Positions 45,350 through 56,344 of a stretch of DNA of 64,000 bases are shown here, in pieces; position 1 is the stretch's first letter; each line of letters starts with the position of its first letter. The position numbers and the translations under genes are program-made. The notes under the pieces are model-generated. The model did not search any database. It saw only the letters and a program-made list of their open reading frames with translations, and was not told where the DNA came from. Source of the DNA: Alphaproteobacteria bacterium (GTDB lineage Bacteria; Pseudomonadota; Alphaproteobacteria; ATCC43930; CGMCC-115725); assembly GCA_028871455.1 (NCBI GenBank), contig JAGWNF010000008.1:48913-112912 (forward strand). The letters run 5' to 3'.

Positions 45350-46510
45350 TCAAGCCGCGTGGCGGCGAAAGTCGATGGTCGGCGCCAGCGCCATGATCGC
45401 GACGGCCGACAGCGCCGCCGGCGCGAAGGCGAAAACCGGCAGACCGCTCGCATCCCAGGCGAATCCCGCCAGGATCGGAAAGATCACCGCCGTCGGATAG
45501 GAGATGGTGAACATCGCCGCGGTGACGCGGTGGACGTCGTCGTGGGCCGCGAGGAGCGGCGGCAACGCCAGCATCAGCACCAGCATCGCCGAATTGGCGA
45601 AACCCAGCACGCCGGACCAGACGACGATCCAGAGTCCCGACGTGACGGCGAGGCCAATGGCGCTCGCCAGCACCAGCGCGGCGAGGCCGATATAGGCGGC
45701 GTGGCGCCGCACCAGCGTCTCGGCCAGCGCCAGCATCGCGAACGACGCCGGCAGCTGGCAGAAATTGAGCGAGGTCAGCGCCGCGCTGATCCAGGTGCCG
45801 TCGCCGGTGGCGTGGAGGTAGTCGGGCAGGAAGGTGTTGGTGGCGAAATAGGCGGTGTTCACGCCGCCCATCATGAAGGCGAGCCGCCAGACCAGCGGGT
45901 TCTTCCAATCGGGCCACCAGCGCCGCGGCGGTCCCAGCCGCGGATGGACGTCGCGCGGCGCCAGCGCCAGCACCAGGAACGCCGTCACCAGCACCGGCAC
46001 GGCCCAGACGACGAAGCTCCAGCGCCAGCCGCCGCCAGTCAAGGGAAGCACGACGGGTAACGTCAACGCCACCGGCAGCGTCTCGCCGACCAGCAGGCCG
46101 TTGGTGAAGACCGCGGTGCCGAAGCCGATGCGGTTCGGACACCAGGCGCGCACCAACGGCGGCAGCGCCGGCTGCATGATGGCGACGCCGGCGCCCATCG
46201 CCACGGTCGCGAGATAGAGCGTCGCGACGCCGGGTGCCGCGCCGCGCGCCGCCGAGGCGAGCGCGGTCAGCACCAGGCCTGCAATCAGCGTCGGCACCGC
46301 ACCGGTGCGCGCGATCAGCAGCGAGCCCGGCACCGCGGCGAAGGCGAAAAGCAGCGACGGCAGCGAGCCGAGCGTGCCGATCTCGGTCTCGCTCATGTTG
46401 AGATCGGCGTGGATCAGCGGAATCACCGGCGGCACCGCCAACACGGTGAGGCGCAGGCCCATGCCGGCAAGCCACAGGATCGCCAGCGGAAGAAGGAGCT
46501 TTCGGGACAC
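45350..46510 (-). CDS. MFS transporter, CynX/NimT type
   Basis: This 386-residue, twelve-helix major-facilitator transporter has an N-terminal half LAVPPVIPLIHADLNMSETEIGTLGSLPSLLFAFAAVPGSLLIARTG and a later RAWCPNRIGFGTAVFTNGLLVGETLPVAL, typical of the CynX/NimT group (cyanate, nitroimidazole or unknown anions). The substrate cannot be read from the sequence. It is convergent with glnD, with five bases between the stops. Confidence 0.85.
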   Translation of the reverse strand: MSRKLLLPLAILWLAGMGLRLTVLAVPPVIPLIHADLNMSETEIGTLGSLPSLLFAFAAVPGSLLIARTGAVPTLIAGLVLTALASAARGAAPGVATLYLATVAMGAGVAIMQPALPPLVRAWCPNRIGFGTAVFTNGLLVGETLPVALTLPVVLPLTGGGWRWSFVVWAVPVLVTAFLVLALAPRDVHPRLGPPRRWWPDWKNPLVWRLAFMMGGVNTAYFATNTFLPDYLHATGDGTWISAALTSLNFCQLPASFAMLALAETLVRRHAAYIGLAALVLASAIGLAVTSGLWIVVWSGVLGFANSAMLVLMLALPPLLAAHDDVHRVTAAMFTISYPTAVIFPILAGFAWDASGLPVFAFAPAALSAVAIMALAPTIDFRRHAA

Positions 46511-46547
46511 GGGAGCCTGACGGCGCGGCTGAACCTGGTGGCGGGCC

Positions 46548-46569
46548 GACCGGTTTAGCCGAACCGGTC
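46548..46569. repeat. hairpin GACCGGTT-N6-AACCGGTC
   Basis: This perfect 8-bp inverted repeat lies between the MFS gene and the membrane-protein gene. It has no T-tract on either strand, so it may be an operator or a mRNA-stabilising hairpin. Confidence 0.35.
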
Positions 46570-46586
46570 GCTTCCGTCGAGCCGCG

Positions 46587-47438
46587 TCAGGTGTCGAGCT
46601 GCGTTGCGGCGAGCGCAGCCGGCGGGTTCCAGTTCGGTGCCAGCTGTTTGTACGCCAGGGCGTAGAACGCGATGCTCAAGGCGCCGACCACGAGCTGCAC
46701 GATCGTCTGCAAGAGTCCGATCACGACGCGGCTTGCGAAGCCGAGCTGCATCATCCATTCGTCGAGCGGCACGCCGCCGCCGATGGCGACGAACAGCAGC
46801 AGGCCGGCACCGCCGCCGACCACCGCAAGCACGATGGCCGCGGGCAGGATCATCAGCACCCCGCCGAAGAAAAGCCTGAACGTGTTGCCGTGGCTGCGCC
46901 GCCAGGCGGCGCGGATCGCCTTGGCGGGATCGTCGGTCGCGATCGCCGGGCCCAGCAGATAGAACCGGCTGGCGACGATGACCACCGCCGTCACGGCGAC
47001 CACAATGATCAAGACGCCGCCGATCGCCGCCGGTCCGCCGATATGCACCAGGACAACGCCGACCCCCGCCACGACGGCTGGCGCCGGCACCAGGATCAGA
47101 AACAGCAGGAGGCCGACGCCCACCATCCGCCAGTGCCGGCGCCGGAACTGCACCGCCGCGCTCCACGTCTGCTCGTTCAGGAGGATCGCGCGGAACAGGG
47201 CGATGTGCCAGGCGATGCTCGCGGCGATGAGCAGGATGGTGACGACGCTGGCGGCCAGCACCGGCCCCGGCTCGAACGGCTCGTTCTTGCGAAAGGAGAA
47301 GTGGATCGCGCCGATCAGGAGATAGAGCCAGCCGGCGCGCAGCACTGTCAGTGGACGCGCGAACACATAGCGGTAGGCGGCGTTGACCGTGTCCCAGAAC
47401 GCGAGCTTGACCACCCGGTTTCTCCCCCGAAAAGCCAC
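46587..47438 (-). CDS. polytopic membrane protein, unknown function
   Basis: This 283-residue protein has about six helices, including VVTILLIAASIAWHIALFRAILL (about 60), VGLLLFLILVPAPAVVAGVGVVLV (about 110) and LMILPAAIVLAVVGGGAGLLLFVAIGGG (about 200). The N-terminal AFWDTVNAAYRYVFARPLTVLRAGWLYLLIG resembles the opening of 33267-34052. The family is not recognised. It may be co-transcribed with the downstream MFS gene. Confidence 0.6.
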   Translation of the reverse strand: MAFRGRNRVVKLAFWDTVNAAYRYVFARPLTVLRAGWLYLLIGAIHFSFRKNEPFEPGPVLAASVVTILLIAASIAWHIALFRAILLNEQTWSAAVQFRRRHWRMVGVGLLLFLILVPAPAVVAGVGVVLVHIGGPAAIGGVLIIVVAVTAVVIVASRFYLLGPAIATDDPAKAIRAAWRRSHGNTFRLFFGGVLMILPAAIVLAVVGGGAGLLLFVAIGGGVPLDEWMMQLGFASRVVIGLLQTIVQLVVGALSIAFYALAYKQLAPNWNPPAALAATQLDT

Positions 47439-47465
47439 CCCGCGCGGACTATAGCGGCCCGAGCG

Positions 47466-48605
47466 CTACTCGGTCAGGTCGCCGAAGAACTCCTTGACCT
47501 TGGCGAAGAAGCCTTCGGCCTCGGGCTGGGTCTTGCGCGCGTCGCCGGCCGCCGCGAACTCCTTCAGGAGCTCCTGCTGGCGCTTCGACAGATGCACCGG
47601 CGTCTCGACCCGCACCTCGACATACATGTCGCCGCGTGCGGTCGAGCGCAGGGTCGACATGCCCTTGCCCTTGAGCCGCAGCTGATGGCCGTTCTGCGTG
47701 CCGGCCGGGATCGTCACGCGCGCGCGGCTGCCGTCGATCGCCGGCACTTCGATCGCGCCGCCGAGCGTCGCCGCCGTCATCGACACCGGCACGTGGACGT
47801 GGATGTTGCTGCCGTCGCGATGGAAGAGGCGGTGCGGCTTGATGGTGAGGAAGATATAGAGATCGCCTGAGCCGCCGCCGCGTACGCCGGCCTCGCCTTC
47901 GCCCGCGAGGCGGATGCGCGTGCCGTCCTCGACGCCCGCCGGAATCGACACCGCCAGCGAGCGCTCCTTGTGGACGCGGCCCTGGCCGCCGCATTGGCGG
48001 CACGGATTCTCGATCACGCGGCCGGCGCCGTGGCACGCCGGACAGGTGCGCTCGACGGTGAAGAAGCCCTGCTGCGCCCGCACGCGGCCCTGGCCGTGGC
48101 AGGTCGGACAGCTGATCGGCCGCGAGCCCGCTTCGGCGCCGCTGCCCTTGCAGGCCTCGCACGGCGCCAGCGTCGGCACGCGCACCGTCGTCTGCTTGCC
48201 GTGGAAGGCTTCCTCGAGAGTGATGTCGAGGTTGTAGCGCAGGTCGCTACCGCGCAGATTGGCGCCCTGCTGGCGGCGACCGCCCATGAACTCGCCGAAC
48301 ATCTCGTCGAAGATGTCGGCGAAGCCCGCGCCGAATCCGGCGCCGAAATTGAAATCGCCGCTGCCGCGCGGCCCGCCGGTCTCGAACGCGGCGTGGCCGA
48401 AGCGGTCATAGGCCGCGCGCCTTTGATCGTCCTTGAGAACGTCGTAGGCCTCGTTGATTTCCTTGAAGCGCTGCTCGGCCTTGGCGTCGCCCGGATTGCG
48501 ATCCGGGTGATATTGCATGGCGAGCTTGCGATAGGCCTTCTTGAGCTCCTCGGCCGAGGCGCCGCGCGTCACGCCGAGGGTCTCATAGAAATCCCGCTTC
48601 GCCAT
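47466..48605 (-). CDS. dnaJ: chaperone protein DnaJ
   Basis: This 379-residue Hsp40 has a J-domain with YHPDRNPGD (HPD motif about 33-35), a Gly/Phe-rich linker ([15 protein letters not shown]), and a zinc-finger domain with four CxxCxGxG modules ([32 protein letters not shown], about 149-205). The C-terminal substrate-binding beta-sandwich ends in [14 protein letters not shown]. It lies downstream of dnaK with a strong hairpin between them. Confidence 0.97.
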   Translation of the reverse strand: MAKRDFYETLGVTRGASAEELKKAYRKLAMQYHPDRNPGDAKAEQRFKEINEAYDVLKDDQRRAAYDRFGHAAFETGGPRGSGDFNFGAGFGAGFADIFDEMFGEFMGGRRQQGANLRGSDLRYNLDITLEEAFHGKQTTVRVPTLAPCEACKGSGAEAGSRPISCPTCHGQGRVRAQQGFFTVERTCPACHGAGRVIENPCRQCGGQGRVHKERSLAVSIPAGVEDGTRIRLAGEGEAGVRGGGSGDLYIFLTIKPHRLFHRDGSNIHVHVPVSMTAATLGGAIEVPAIDGSRARVTIPAGTQNGHQLRLKGKGMSTLRSTARGDMYVEVRVETPVHLSKRQQELLKEFAAAGDARKTQPEAEGFFAKVKEFFGDLTE

Positions 48606-48643
48606 CGCCGTTTTATTACAGTTTCGATATCACGGTGGCGACG

Positions 48644-48661
48644 AAAAACCGCGACTCCGCC

Positions 48662-48675
<14 letters not shown>
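48644..48675 (-). terminator. intrinsic terminator/attenuator at the dnaK stop codon
   Basis: On the minus strand an 11-bp stem (GCGGCTCCGCC / GGCGGAGTCGC, one G-U pair) closes a three-base loop that is exactly the dnaK stop codon TGA. GGTTTTT follows. It should terminate or attenuate dnaK transcripts before dnaJ, or act as a 3' stabiliser of dnaK mRNA. Confidence 0.8.
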
Positions 48676-50605
<1,930 letters not shown>

Positions 50606-50660
50606 ATGCTCTCTCCTTCGGCGGGCTCCCGCGGCCCGAAGCGCCGCCCGAGCCCCCGTC

Positions 50661-50690
50661 TAAATGGGGCCATCCCGAAAACCGAGGGGA
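50661..50690 (-). promoter_or_regulatory. possible heat-shock (RpoH) -10 region upstream of dnaK
   Basis: About 56 bases upstream of dnaK the minus strand reads GGCCCCATTTAGA, which resembles the sigma-32 -10 consensus CCCCATNT. No convincing CTTGAA-type -35 is found at the expected distance. No CIRCE element is present. Confidence 0.3.
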
Positions 50691-50829
50691 TATATATGGA
50701 TCGCCGGCCGAAGCTGCAATGTCCGCTCGGCCTTTCCCCCGTTCGTTTTCCGGCCTAATAGATGGGCCGGAAGGGGCCCGGGCTCAAGGGGCGGAGGCCC
50801 CGAAAACCGCCCGGCCCGGCCGTTTTTCG

Positions 50830-51699
50830 ATGATCGTTTCGGCCAGCTATCGGACCGATATTCCCGCCTTCTATGCCGGCTGGCTGATGGCCCGCCTGGC
50901 CGCCGGCGAAGCCCGTGTGCGCAGTCCCTATGGCGGCCAACCGACCGTCGTCGGGCTGCGGCCGGAAGCGGTCGACGGCTTCGTCTTCTGGACCCGGAAC
51001 GCGGCACCGATGATGCGTCACTGGGACCGCGTCCGCCGCGTCGCGCCGTTCTACGTCCAGTTCACCCTCACCGACTATCCGCGCGCGCTCGAGGTCGGCA
51101 CGCTCGCGTCGGCCGCGGCGCTGCGCCAGATGCGCGCGCTCGCCCGCCGCTTTGGTCCGCGCGTCGTGGTCTGGCGCTACGATCCGATCGTGCTGTCGAG
51201 CCTGACGCCGGCCGATTGGCACGCGGCGAATTTCGCGCGCCTCGCGCGGGTGCTCGCCGGCGTCGTCGACGAGGTCGTCGTCTCCTTCGTTCAGCCCTAT
51301 CGCAAGACGGTACGCAATCTCGACGCCGCGGCGCGACGCCACGGCTTCGCCTGGCGGGATCCCGACGACGACGACAAGCGCGCGCTGCTCGCACGTCTCG
51401 TTCCCGCGGCGCGGATGTACGGCATACGGCTGACGCTCTGCACCCAGCCGGATCTCCAGGTGCCGGGCGCCGGTGAAGCGCGCTGCATCGATGCCGCGCG
51501 GCTTTCCGATCTGGCGGGCCGGCCGATCGCGGTGCGCGAGAAAGGCAACCGCCCGGGCTGCCGCTGCGCCGAGAGCCGCGACATCGGCGCTTATGACAGC
51601 TGCGCTCAAGGCTGCGCCTATTGCTACGCGGTCGCCGATCGCGCGCGCGCAATCGTACGATTAAAACGCCAGGACGCGGCCGCGCCGATGCTCGGCTGA
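50830..51699 (+). CDS. DUF1848 family protein
   Basis: This 289-residue protein opens MIVSASYRTDIPAFYAGWLMARLAAGEARVRSP and contains VDGFVFWTRNAAPMM and VVWRYDPIVLS. It ends in a Cys cluster CRCAESRDIGAYDSCAQGCAYCYA, which probably binds an Fe-S cluster or zinc. The beta/alpha architecture and YCYA motif recall spore photoproduct lyase-like and radical SAM relatives, but the function is unknown. The start at ATG 50830 is preferred over upstream in-frame starts in GC-rich sequence. Confidence 0.85.
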   Translation: MIVSASYRTDIPAFYAGWLMARLAAGEARVRSPYGGQPTVVGLRPEAVDGFVFWTRNAAPMMRHWDRVRRVAPFYVQFTLTDYPRALEVGTLASAAALRQMRALARRFGPRVVVWRYDPIVLSSLTPADWHAANFARLARVLAGVVDEVVVSFVQPYRKTVRNLDAAARRHGFAWRDPDDDDKRALLARLVPAARMYGIRLTLCTQPDLQVPGAGEARCIDAARLSDLAGRPIAVREKGNRPGCRCAESRDIGAYDSCAQGCAYCYAVADRARAIVRLKRQDAAAPMLG

Positions 51700-51810
51700 C
51701 GCAAAGCTGCGGCTTTTGTCGTCAAGAATGCCGACACTTCAATCGTATTCGACTCAACGTTTAGCCGAAATAAAGAAGGATTTAATTCGAGCCACCTAGA
51801 GTTTTGGCGC

Positions 51811-53160
51811 ATGAAACGCGCTTTGCTTTTCGTTGCGGTGGTCTCGGGATACGGCGCCATTCTGGCCGCGCCGACGCAAGCCGCGCCGATCGGCGGCGCC
51901 CTCCCGCCCGACAGCTTCACAACGCTCAACGCGCACGACAGCGACGTCACGCTCGATCCGCTTGGCGACCTCGGCATCGACGCCGCGACGATCGCCCGCG
52001 TCTGGCCGGGCGACGGGCGCGGTACGCCCTCGTCCGGCGACAGCCGCTTCGCGCCGCCCGCCGATTTCGAGGCGCTGCTGCGCGACGGCGACGGCCACGG
52101 GCCTAATGTGTCGGGCCTTGATCGTAATCCCTATTTCGCGCTCGGCACCTGGGGTGGCGACGGTCGCGCCATCGTCCACCAGGTGATCGCCGCCGGCTCC
52201 GGGCGGCATTCGTCGCCGGCCGGCGACGACTATGCCGTCGAGCTTGCGTTCCACGGCTTCAGCGTCGTCGTCGGCCGCCGCAACGACGGCAGCGACGCGA
52301 CCGAGCCGTTCGACGGCGATCCGATGTTCATTCCCAACTCCGGCTTTGGGTTCAGCAGCCCGGGACCGTCGGGCACTGGCGGCGGCGGTTCGGGCGGCGG
52401 CAGTGGCGATCCAGGCGGCGGTTCTGGGGGTGGCGGCGGCGATCCAGGTGGTGGCGGATCCGGTGGTGGCGGCCCTGGCGGTGGCGATCCCGGTCCCACG
52501 GCCGGCGGCGGTCCCGGCGGTGGCACGCCCTGTCCTGTCCCCGAGCCGAGCGGCTTGCTGTTGCTCTTGGCGGCGATACCGATGGTGCTGCTGTTGCGGC
52601 GTCGTCGGACGCTGGCACGCGTCGCACTGCCTGCGGTCGTCGCGGCCGCTGCGCTCGCGATCGCGCCCGGCTCCGCCAAGGCGCAGCTCCACGATTGGGA
52701 GACGCTGTGCAACGGCACCGGCGGCGCCACGCCCGAAGTCGTCATTGAAGGTTGCTCAGCGGTGATCGGCTCGAGCAGCGAGAGCCTCGACGACGTCGCC
52801 ATTGCCTACAACAACCGCGGCAACGCCGAGCGCGAGCTCAGTCACTTCGATGCGGCCGAGGCCGACTATGACAACGCTATCATCCTGGCGCCGAGCGACC
52901 CGTTTCCGTACCGCAACCGCGGCGTGACCTTCGGTCTGCTCGGCGATTACGGCCGCGCCCTCGCCGATTTCAATCACGCCATCGCGCTGTCGCCGAAATA
53001 CGCCTCGGCCTATCTCGGCCGCGCCTTCGCCTTCCAGGCGCTCGGTAATCCGCGCGCCGCCGCCGCGGATTTCGCGCGCGCGGCCAAGCTCGATCCCAAC
53101 CTCGTCGCGCAGTTGCACGCACCGCAGATCCAGTCGGCGGCTCTACCGGCCGCGCGTTAG
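51811..53160 (+). CDS. composite protein: PEP-CTERM domain followed by a secreted TPR domain
   Basis: This 449-residue single frame has a signal peptide (MKRALLFVAVVSGYGAILAAPTQAA) and an exported domain to about 185. A Gly/Ser/Pro linker (about 188-238) leads to a complete PEP-CTERM signal: VPEP (243-246), hydrophobic helix, RRRR (263-266). Unusually the protein continues: a second hydrophobic segment (271-286) ends AKAQ (289-292), like a signal-peptidase site. A domain with one Cys pair follows, then three TPR units (about 328-430; AYNNRGNAERELSHFDAAEADYDNAI). An in-frame ATG at 52582 (M258) would give a normal signal peptide for the TPR part alone. The ribosome site for the first ATG is poor. 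Confidence 0.85.
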   Translation: MKRALLFVAVVSGYGAILAAPTQAAPIGGALPPDSFTTLNAHDSDVTLDPLGDLGIDAATIARVWPGDGRGTPSSGDSRFAPPADFEALLRDGDGHGPNVSGLDRNPYFALGTWGGDGRAIVHQVIAAGSGRHSSPAGDDYAVELAFHGFSVVVGRRNDGSDATEPFDGDPMFIPNSGFGFSSPGPSGTGGGGSGGGSGDPGGGSGGGGGDPGGGGSGGGGPGGGDPGPTAGGGPGGGTPCPVPEPSGLLLLLAAIPMVLLLRRRRTLARVALPAVVAAAALAIAPGSAKAQLHDWETLCNGTGGATPEVVIEGCSAVIGSSSESLDDVAIAYNNRGNAERELSHFDAAEADYDNAIILAPSDPFPYRNRGVTFGLLGDYGRALADFNHAIALSPKYASAYLGRAFAFQALGNPRAAAADFARAAKLDPNLVAQLHAPQIQSAALPAAR

Positions 53161-53208
53161 CCCGTCTGAGGGCGGGCCAGCCCATCGCCGGCTCGGCCGC
53201 AGCAGTGC

Positions 53209-53799
53209 TCAGAGGTCGCCCGGTTCCGCCGTCGCCTCGGCGGGCGCCGCCTTGGCGATGCCGACGAGCGCCGGCCGCAGCAGCCGATCATGCATGACAT
53301 AGCCCGGCTGCAGCACCTGGGCGATGGTGCCGGGTGGCTGGGGCGCGCCGGGCACCTCGAACATCGCCTCGTGCAGATTATGGTCGAAGCGGTCGCCCAG
53401 CTTGGGATCGACGCGCTTGACGCCGTGCCGCTCGAAGATCGCGAGGAGCTCACGCTCGGTCGCCGCGACGCCCTCAATCACGCCGTGCGCGGTCGAATCG
53501 GCCTCGGGTACTGCGTCGATCGCGCGGCGCAGATTGTCGGCGACATTGAGGAGCTCGCGCGCGAACTCGAAGGCCGCATAACGCTGCGCGTCGGTGCGCT
53601 CGCGCTGGTGCCGCTGGCGCTGGTTCTCGGTTTCGGCGAGCGCGCGCAGCATCCGGTCCTTGGTTTCGGCCAGCTCGGCCTCGAGCCGTGCGATCGTCGC
53701 GACGGCGGCCGGCGGGCCCGACACGGCCTCCGGCTCCGACGTAGCGGCCGGTTCAGCCGGCGGGTCGAGCGGGTCGGGAATTTCATTTTCGCCGTTCAT
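53209..53799 (-). CDS. grpE: nucleotide exchange factor GrpE
   Basis: This 196-residue protein has an acidic/Pro-rich N-tail, a long coiled coil (IARLEAELAETKDRMLRALAETENQRQRHQRE, about 35-66) and the beta-wing that contacts DnaK (HGVKRVDPKLGDRFDHNLHEAMFEVP and VLQPGYVMHDRLLRPALVGIAK). It releases ADP from DnaK. It lies eight bases after hrcA in the same operon. Confidence 0.96.
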   Translation of the reverse strand: MNGENEIPDPLDPPAEPAATSEPEAVSGPPAAVATIARLEAELAETKDRMLRALAETENQRQRHQRERTDAQRYAAFEFARELLNVADNLRRAIDAVPEADSTAHGVIEGVAATERELLAIFERHGVKRVDPKLGDRFDHNLHEAMFEVPGAPQPPGTIAQVLQPGYVMHDRLLRPALVGIAKAAPAEATAEPGDL

Positions 53800-53807
53800 G
53801 TCCTAAA

Positions 53808-54917
53808 TCAACCCATCAATCGGCCGATCACCTTGGCGGTGTAGTCGACCATCGGAATAATGCGCGCATAGTTGAGCCGCGTCGGCCCGATGACGCCGAT
53901 GGCGCCGACCACCTGCTCGCGCGAGTTGCTGTAAGGTGCGACGATCATCGAGCAGCCGGTGACGCCGAAGAGCGGCGTCGCGGCGCCGATGTAGATTTGC
54001 ACGCCTTCGCCCACGCGCGTCGCGTCGAGGAGGCGCACCATCGCCTCTTTGGTCTCGAGCATCTCGAACAGGGCGCGCAGCCGCTCGAGATCGGCGAGCG
54101 CGGTCACATCCTCGAGCAGCTTCGACTGGCCCTTGACGATGAGCGCGCTGTCGGCCGGATTGCCCGACCATGAGGCGAGGCCCGCCGAAATCAGCTTCGC
54201 CGTCAGCTCGTCGATCTCGCCCTTGCGCTGCGCGATCTCAACGAGAATCGCGGCGCGCGATTCCTCGAGCGTGCGCCCGACCAGCCGGGCGTTGAGGTAA
54301 TTGCTCGCCGCCGTCATCGCCGCGGGCAGCGTGTCCGCCGGCACGTCGATGATGCGGTTCTCGACCAGGCCGTCCTCGGTCACCAGCACGACCAGGGCGC
54401 GGCCCGGCGCCAGCGGCACGAACTCGACATGCTTCAAGGCGCGCTCGGTCTTGGGCGCGATGACCAGGCCGGCGCAGCGCGACAGTCCGGCGAGCGCCGA
54501 CGTCGCCTGCTCGAGCGCCTGCGGCAGGCTTTTGCCGGCGGCGGCACATTGCGCCTCGATGTTGCGCCGCTCGTCCTCCGAGATGCCGCCGACTTCGAGC
54601 AGGCCGTTGACGAATAGACGCAGCCCGGCCTCGGTCGGCAGCCTTCCGGCCGAGGTGTGCGGCGCGAACAGCAAACCCTGCTCCTCGAGATCGGCCATGA
54701 CGTTGCGGATGGTCGCCGGCGACAGGTCGAGCACGCCGCGCCGCGCCAGCGTGCGCGAGCCGACGGGCTCGCCGGTCTCGACATAGGCCTCGACGATCAT
54801 GCGGAAGATGTCGCGCGAGCGCTCGTTGAGCTCGCCGATCGCGAAACTGTCCGCGGCGGCGAGCTTAACGGCGGAAGCCGAGGGCTTGGTGTTTCCGGTG
54901 TCAGGCACGGCGCGCAT
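53808..54917 (-). CDS. hrcA: heat-inducible transcription repressor HrcA
   Basis: This 369-residue repressor has an N-terminal winged helix (LNERSRDIFRMIVEAYVETGEPVGSRTLARR...PATIRNVMADLEEQGLL) and a GAF-like core (KHVEFVPLAPGRALVVLVTEDGLVENRII), ending in GVIGPTRLNYARIIPMVDYTAKVIGRLM. It normally binds CIRCE operators to control groESL or dnaK; none is visible in this window. The ATG at 54917 directly touches a -10-like box, so a leaderless transcript starting at the GTG of codon 4 is possible. Confidence 0.95.
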   Translation of the reverse strand: MRAVPDTGNTKPSASAVKLAAADSFAIGELNERSRDIFRMIVEAYVETGEPVGSRTLARRGVLDLSPATIRNVMADLEEQGLLFAPHTSAGRLPTEAGLRLFVNGLLEVGGISEDERRNIEAQCAAAGKSLPQALEQATSALAGLSRCAGLVIAPKTERALKHVEFVPLAPGRALVVLVTEDGLVENRIIDVPADTLPAAMTAASNYLNARLVGRTLEESRAAILVEIAQRKGEIDELTAKLISAGLASWSGNPADSALIVKGQSKLLEDVTALADLERLRALFEMLETKEAMVRLLDATRVGEGVQIYIGAATPLFGVTGCSMIVAPYSNSREQVVGAIGVIGPTRLNYARIIPMVDYTAKVIGRLMG

Positions 54918-54946
54918 TATCTAGGAAGATCGGGCAGTTGGGTCAA
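54918..54946 (-). promoter_or_regulatory. promoter of hrcA-grpE
   Basis: On the minus strand TTGACC (54941-54946), a 17-base spacer and TAGATA (54918-54923) stand immediately before the annotated ATG. The -35 box lies inside an imperfect dyad TGGGT-CA-ACCCA (about 54939-54950) that could be an operator. Confidence 0.5.
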
Positions 54947-55017
54947 CCCAGGCGCTTTACCCGCCGCCCGCTTGGGACTAGCTTGCGCCCCAACCGCTTC
55001 CGCGAAAGGAATCCCGT

Positions 55018-55740
55018 ATGCCGCGTCCGTCCGGCCGCGCCCCGACCGAGTTGCGCCCGGTGCGCCTCGAACCGAACGTCGCCAAATACGCCGAAGGCTC
55101 CTGTCTCGCCTCGTTCGGCGACACGCGCGTGCTGTGCTGTGCCACGGTCGAGGACAAGGTGCCGCCGTTCCTCCGCAACAGCGGTCGCGGCTGGATCACC
55201 GCCGAATATGGCATGCTGCCGCGCTCGACCCACACGCGCACCGAGCGCGAAGCGGCGCGCGGTCGCCAGACCGGCCGCACCCACGAGATCCAGCGCCTGA
55301 TCGGTCGCTCTCTGCGCGCCGTCGTCGATCTCAACGCGCTCGGCGAGCACCAGATCCGCGTCGACTGCGACGTGCTCCAGGCCGACGGCGGCACGCGCAC
55401 CGCGGCGATCACCGGCAGCTACGTTGCGCTCTATCTCGCGCTCAAGAGCCCGGTGGCGCAGGCGACGCTCACCGCTTTTCCGCTCACCGATTCGGTCGCC
55501 GCGGTGAGCTGCGGCATCGTCGGCGGCGAGGCGGTGCTCGATCTCGACTACGCCGAGGATTCGACCGCCGAAGCCGACGCCAATTTCGTCGTCACCGGCG
55601 CCGGCGGCATCGTCGAGATCCAGGCGACGGCCGAGAAGGGGACCTTCGCCGAGGACCGCTTCAACGCCATGCTGGCGCTGGCGCGTCAGGGCATCGCGCA
55701 GCTCGCCAAGCTCCAGCGCGAGGCGGTCGGCATTGGCTGA
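55018..55740 (+). CDS. rph: ribonuclease PH
   Basis: This 240-residue phosphorolytic 3'-5' exoribonuclease trims tRNA 3' ends. Family blocks are present: [19 protein letters not shown] at the N-terminus, [37 protein letters not shown], and [21 protein letters not shown]. The ribosome site AAAGGAA precedes the ATG. It is divergent from hrcA across about 100 bases, as in many Alphaproteobacteria. Confidence 0.97.
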   Translation: MPRPSGRAPTELRPVRLEPNVAKYAEGSCLASFGDTRVLCCATVEDKVPPFLRNSGRGWITAEYGMLPRSTHTRTEREAARGRQTGRTHEIQRLIGRSLRAVVDLNALGEHQIRVDCDVLQADGGTRTAAITGSYVALYLALKSPVAQATLTAFPLTDSVAAVSCGIVGGEAVLDLDYAEDSTAEADANFVVTGAGGIVEIQATAEKGTFAEDRFNAMLALARQGIAQLAKLQREAVGIG

Positions 55741-56344
55741 GACGCGGCGCATCACCGGCGGATGCCTGGCGATCGCAACGCACAATCCCGGTAAGCTCCG
55801 CGAGATCGCCGAGCTGCTGCGGCCTTACGGCGTCGAGACGGTCGGCGCGGCTGCGCTCGGCCTGCCCGAACCCGAGGAGACTGGCGCCACGTTCGAGGCG
55901 AATGCGCAATTGAAGGCGCTGACGGCGGCGCGCGCCAGCGGCTTGCCGGCACTCGCCGACGATTCCGGCCTCGCCGTCGCGGCGCTCGGCGGCGCGCCTG
56001 GCATCCATTCGGCGCGCTGGGGCGGACCGGAGAAGGACTTCGCCGCGGCCATGCGCCGCGTCGAGCGCGAGCTCGCCGGCACGACCGACCGCCGCGCCAG
56101 CTTCGTCGCCGCGCTGGCGCTCGCCTGGCCCGATGGTCGGGTCGAAACCTTTCGCGGCGAGGTGCACGGCACGCTCGTCTTTCCGCCGCGCGGCACGCGC
56201 GGCTTCGGCTACGATCCGATCTTCGTGCCGGAAGGCGGGCGCGAAACCTTCGGCGAGATGGAGCCGACGGCGAAGCATGCCATCAGCCATCGCGCGCGCG
56301 CTTTTGCCAAGCTGATCGCCGCGTGTTTCGGTGCCGCCGCATGA
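55733..56344 (+). CDS. rdgB: RdgB/HAM1 family non-canonical purine NTP pyrophosphatase
   Basis: This 203-residue enzyme removes dITP and XTP from the nucleotide pool. The start of the fold is [16 protein letters not shown] (about 14-29); further motifs are [22 protein letters not shown] and [19 protein letters not shown]. Translation probably starts at TTG 55733, overlapping the rph stop. The C-terminal [10 protein letters not shown] is conserved. Confidence 0.95.
   Translation: MAETRRITGGCLAIATHNPGKLREIAELLRPYGVETVGAAALGLPEPEETGATFEANAQLKALTAARASGLPALADDSGLAVAALGGAPGIHSARWGGPEKDFAAAMRRVERELAGTTDRRASFVAALALAWPDGRVETFRGEVHGTLVFPPRGTRGFGYDPIFVPEGGRETFGEMEPTAKHAISHRARAFAKLIAACFGAAA

Noticed and set aside
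50606..50830. CIRCE operator (TTAGCACTC-N9-GAGTGCTAA) upstream of dnaK or hrcA
   Set aside because: No match on either strand upstream of dnaK, dnaJ, grpE or hrcA, despite the presence of hrcA.
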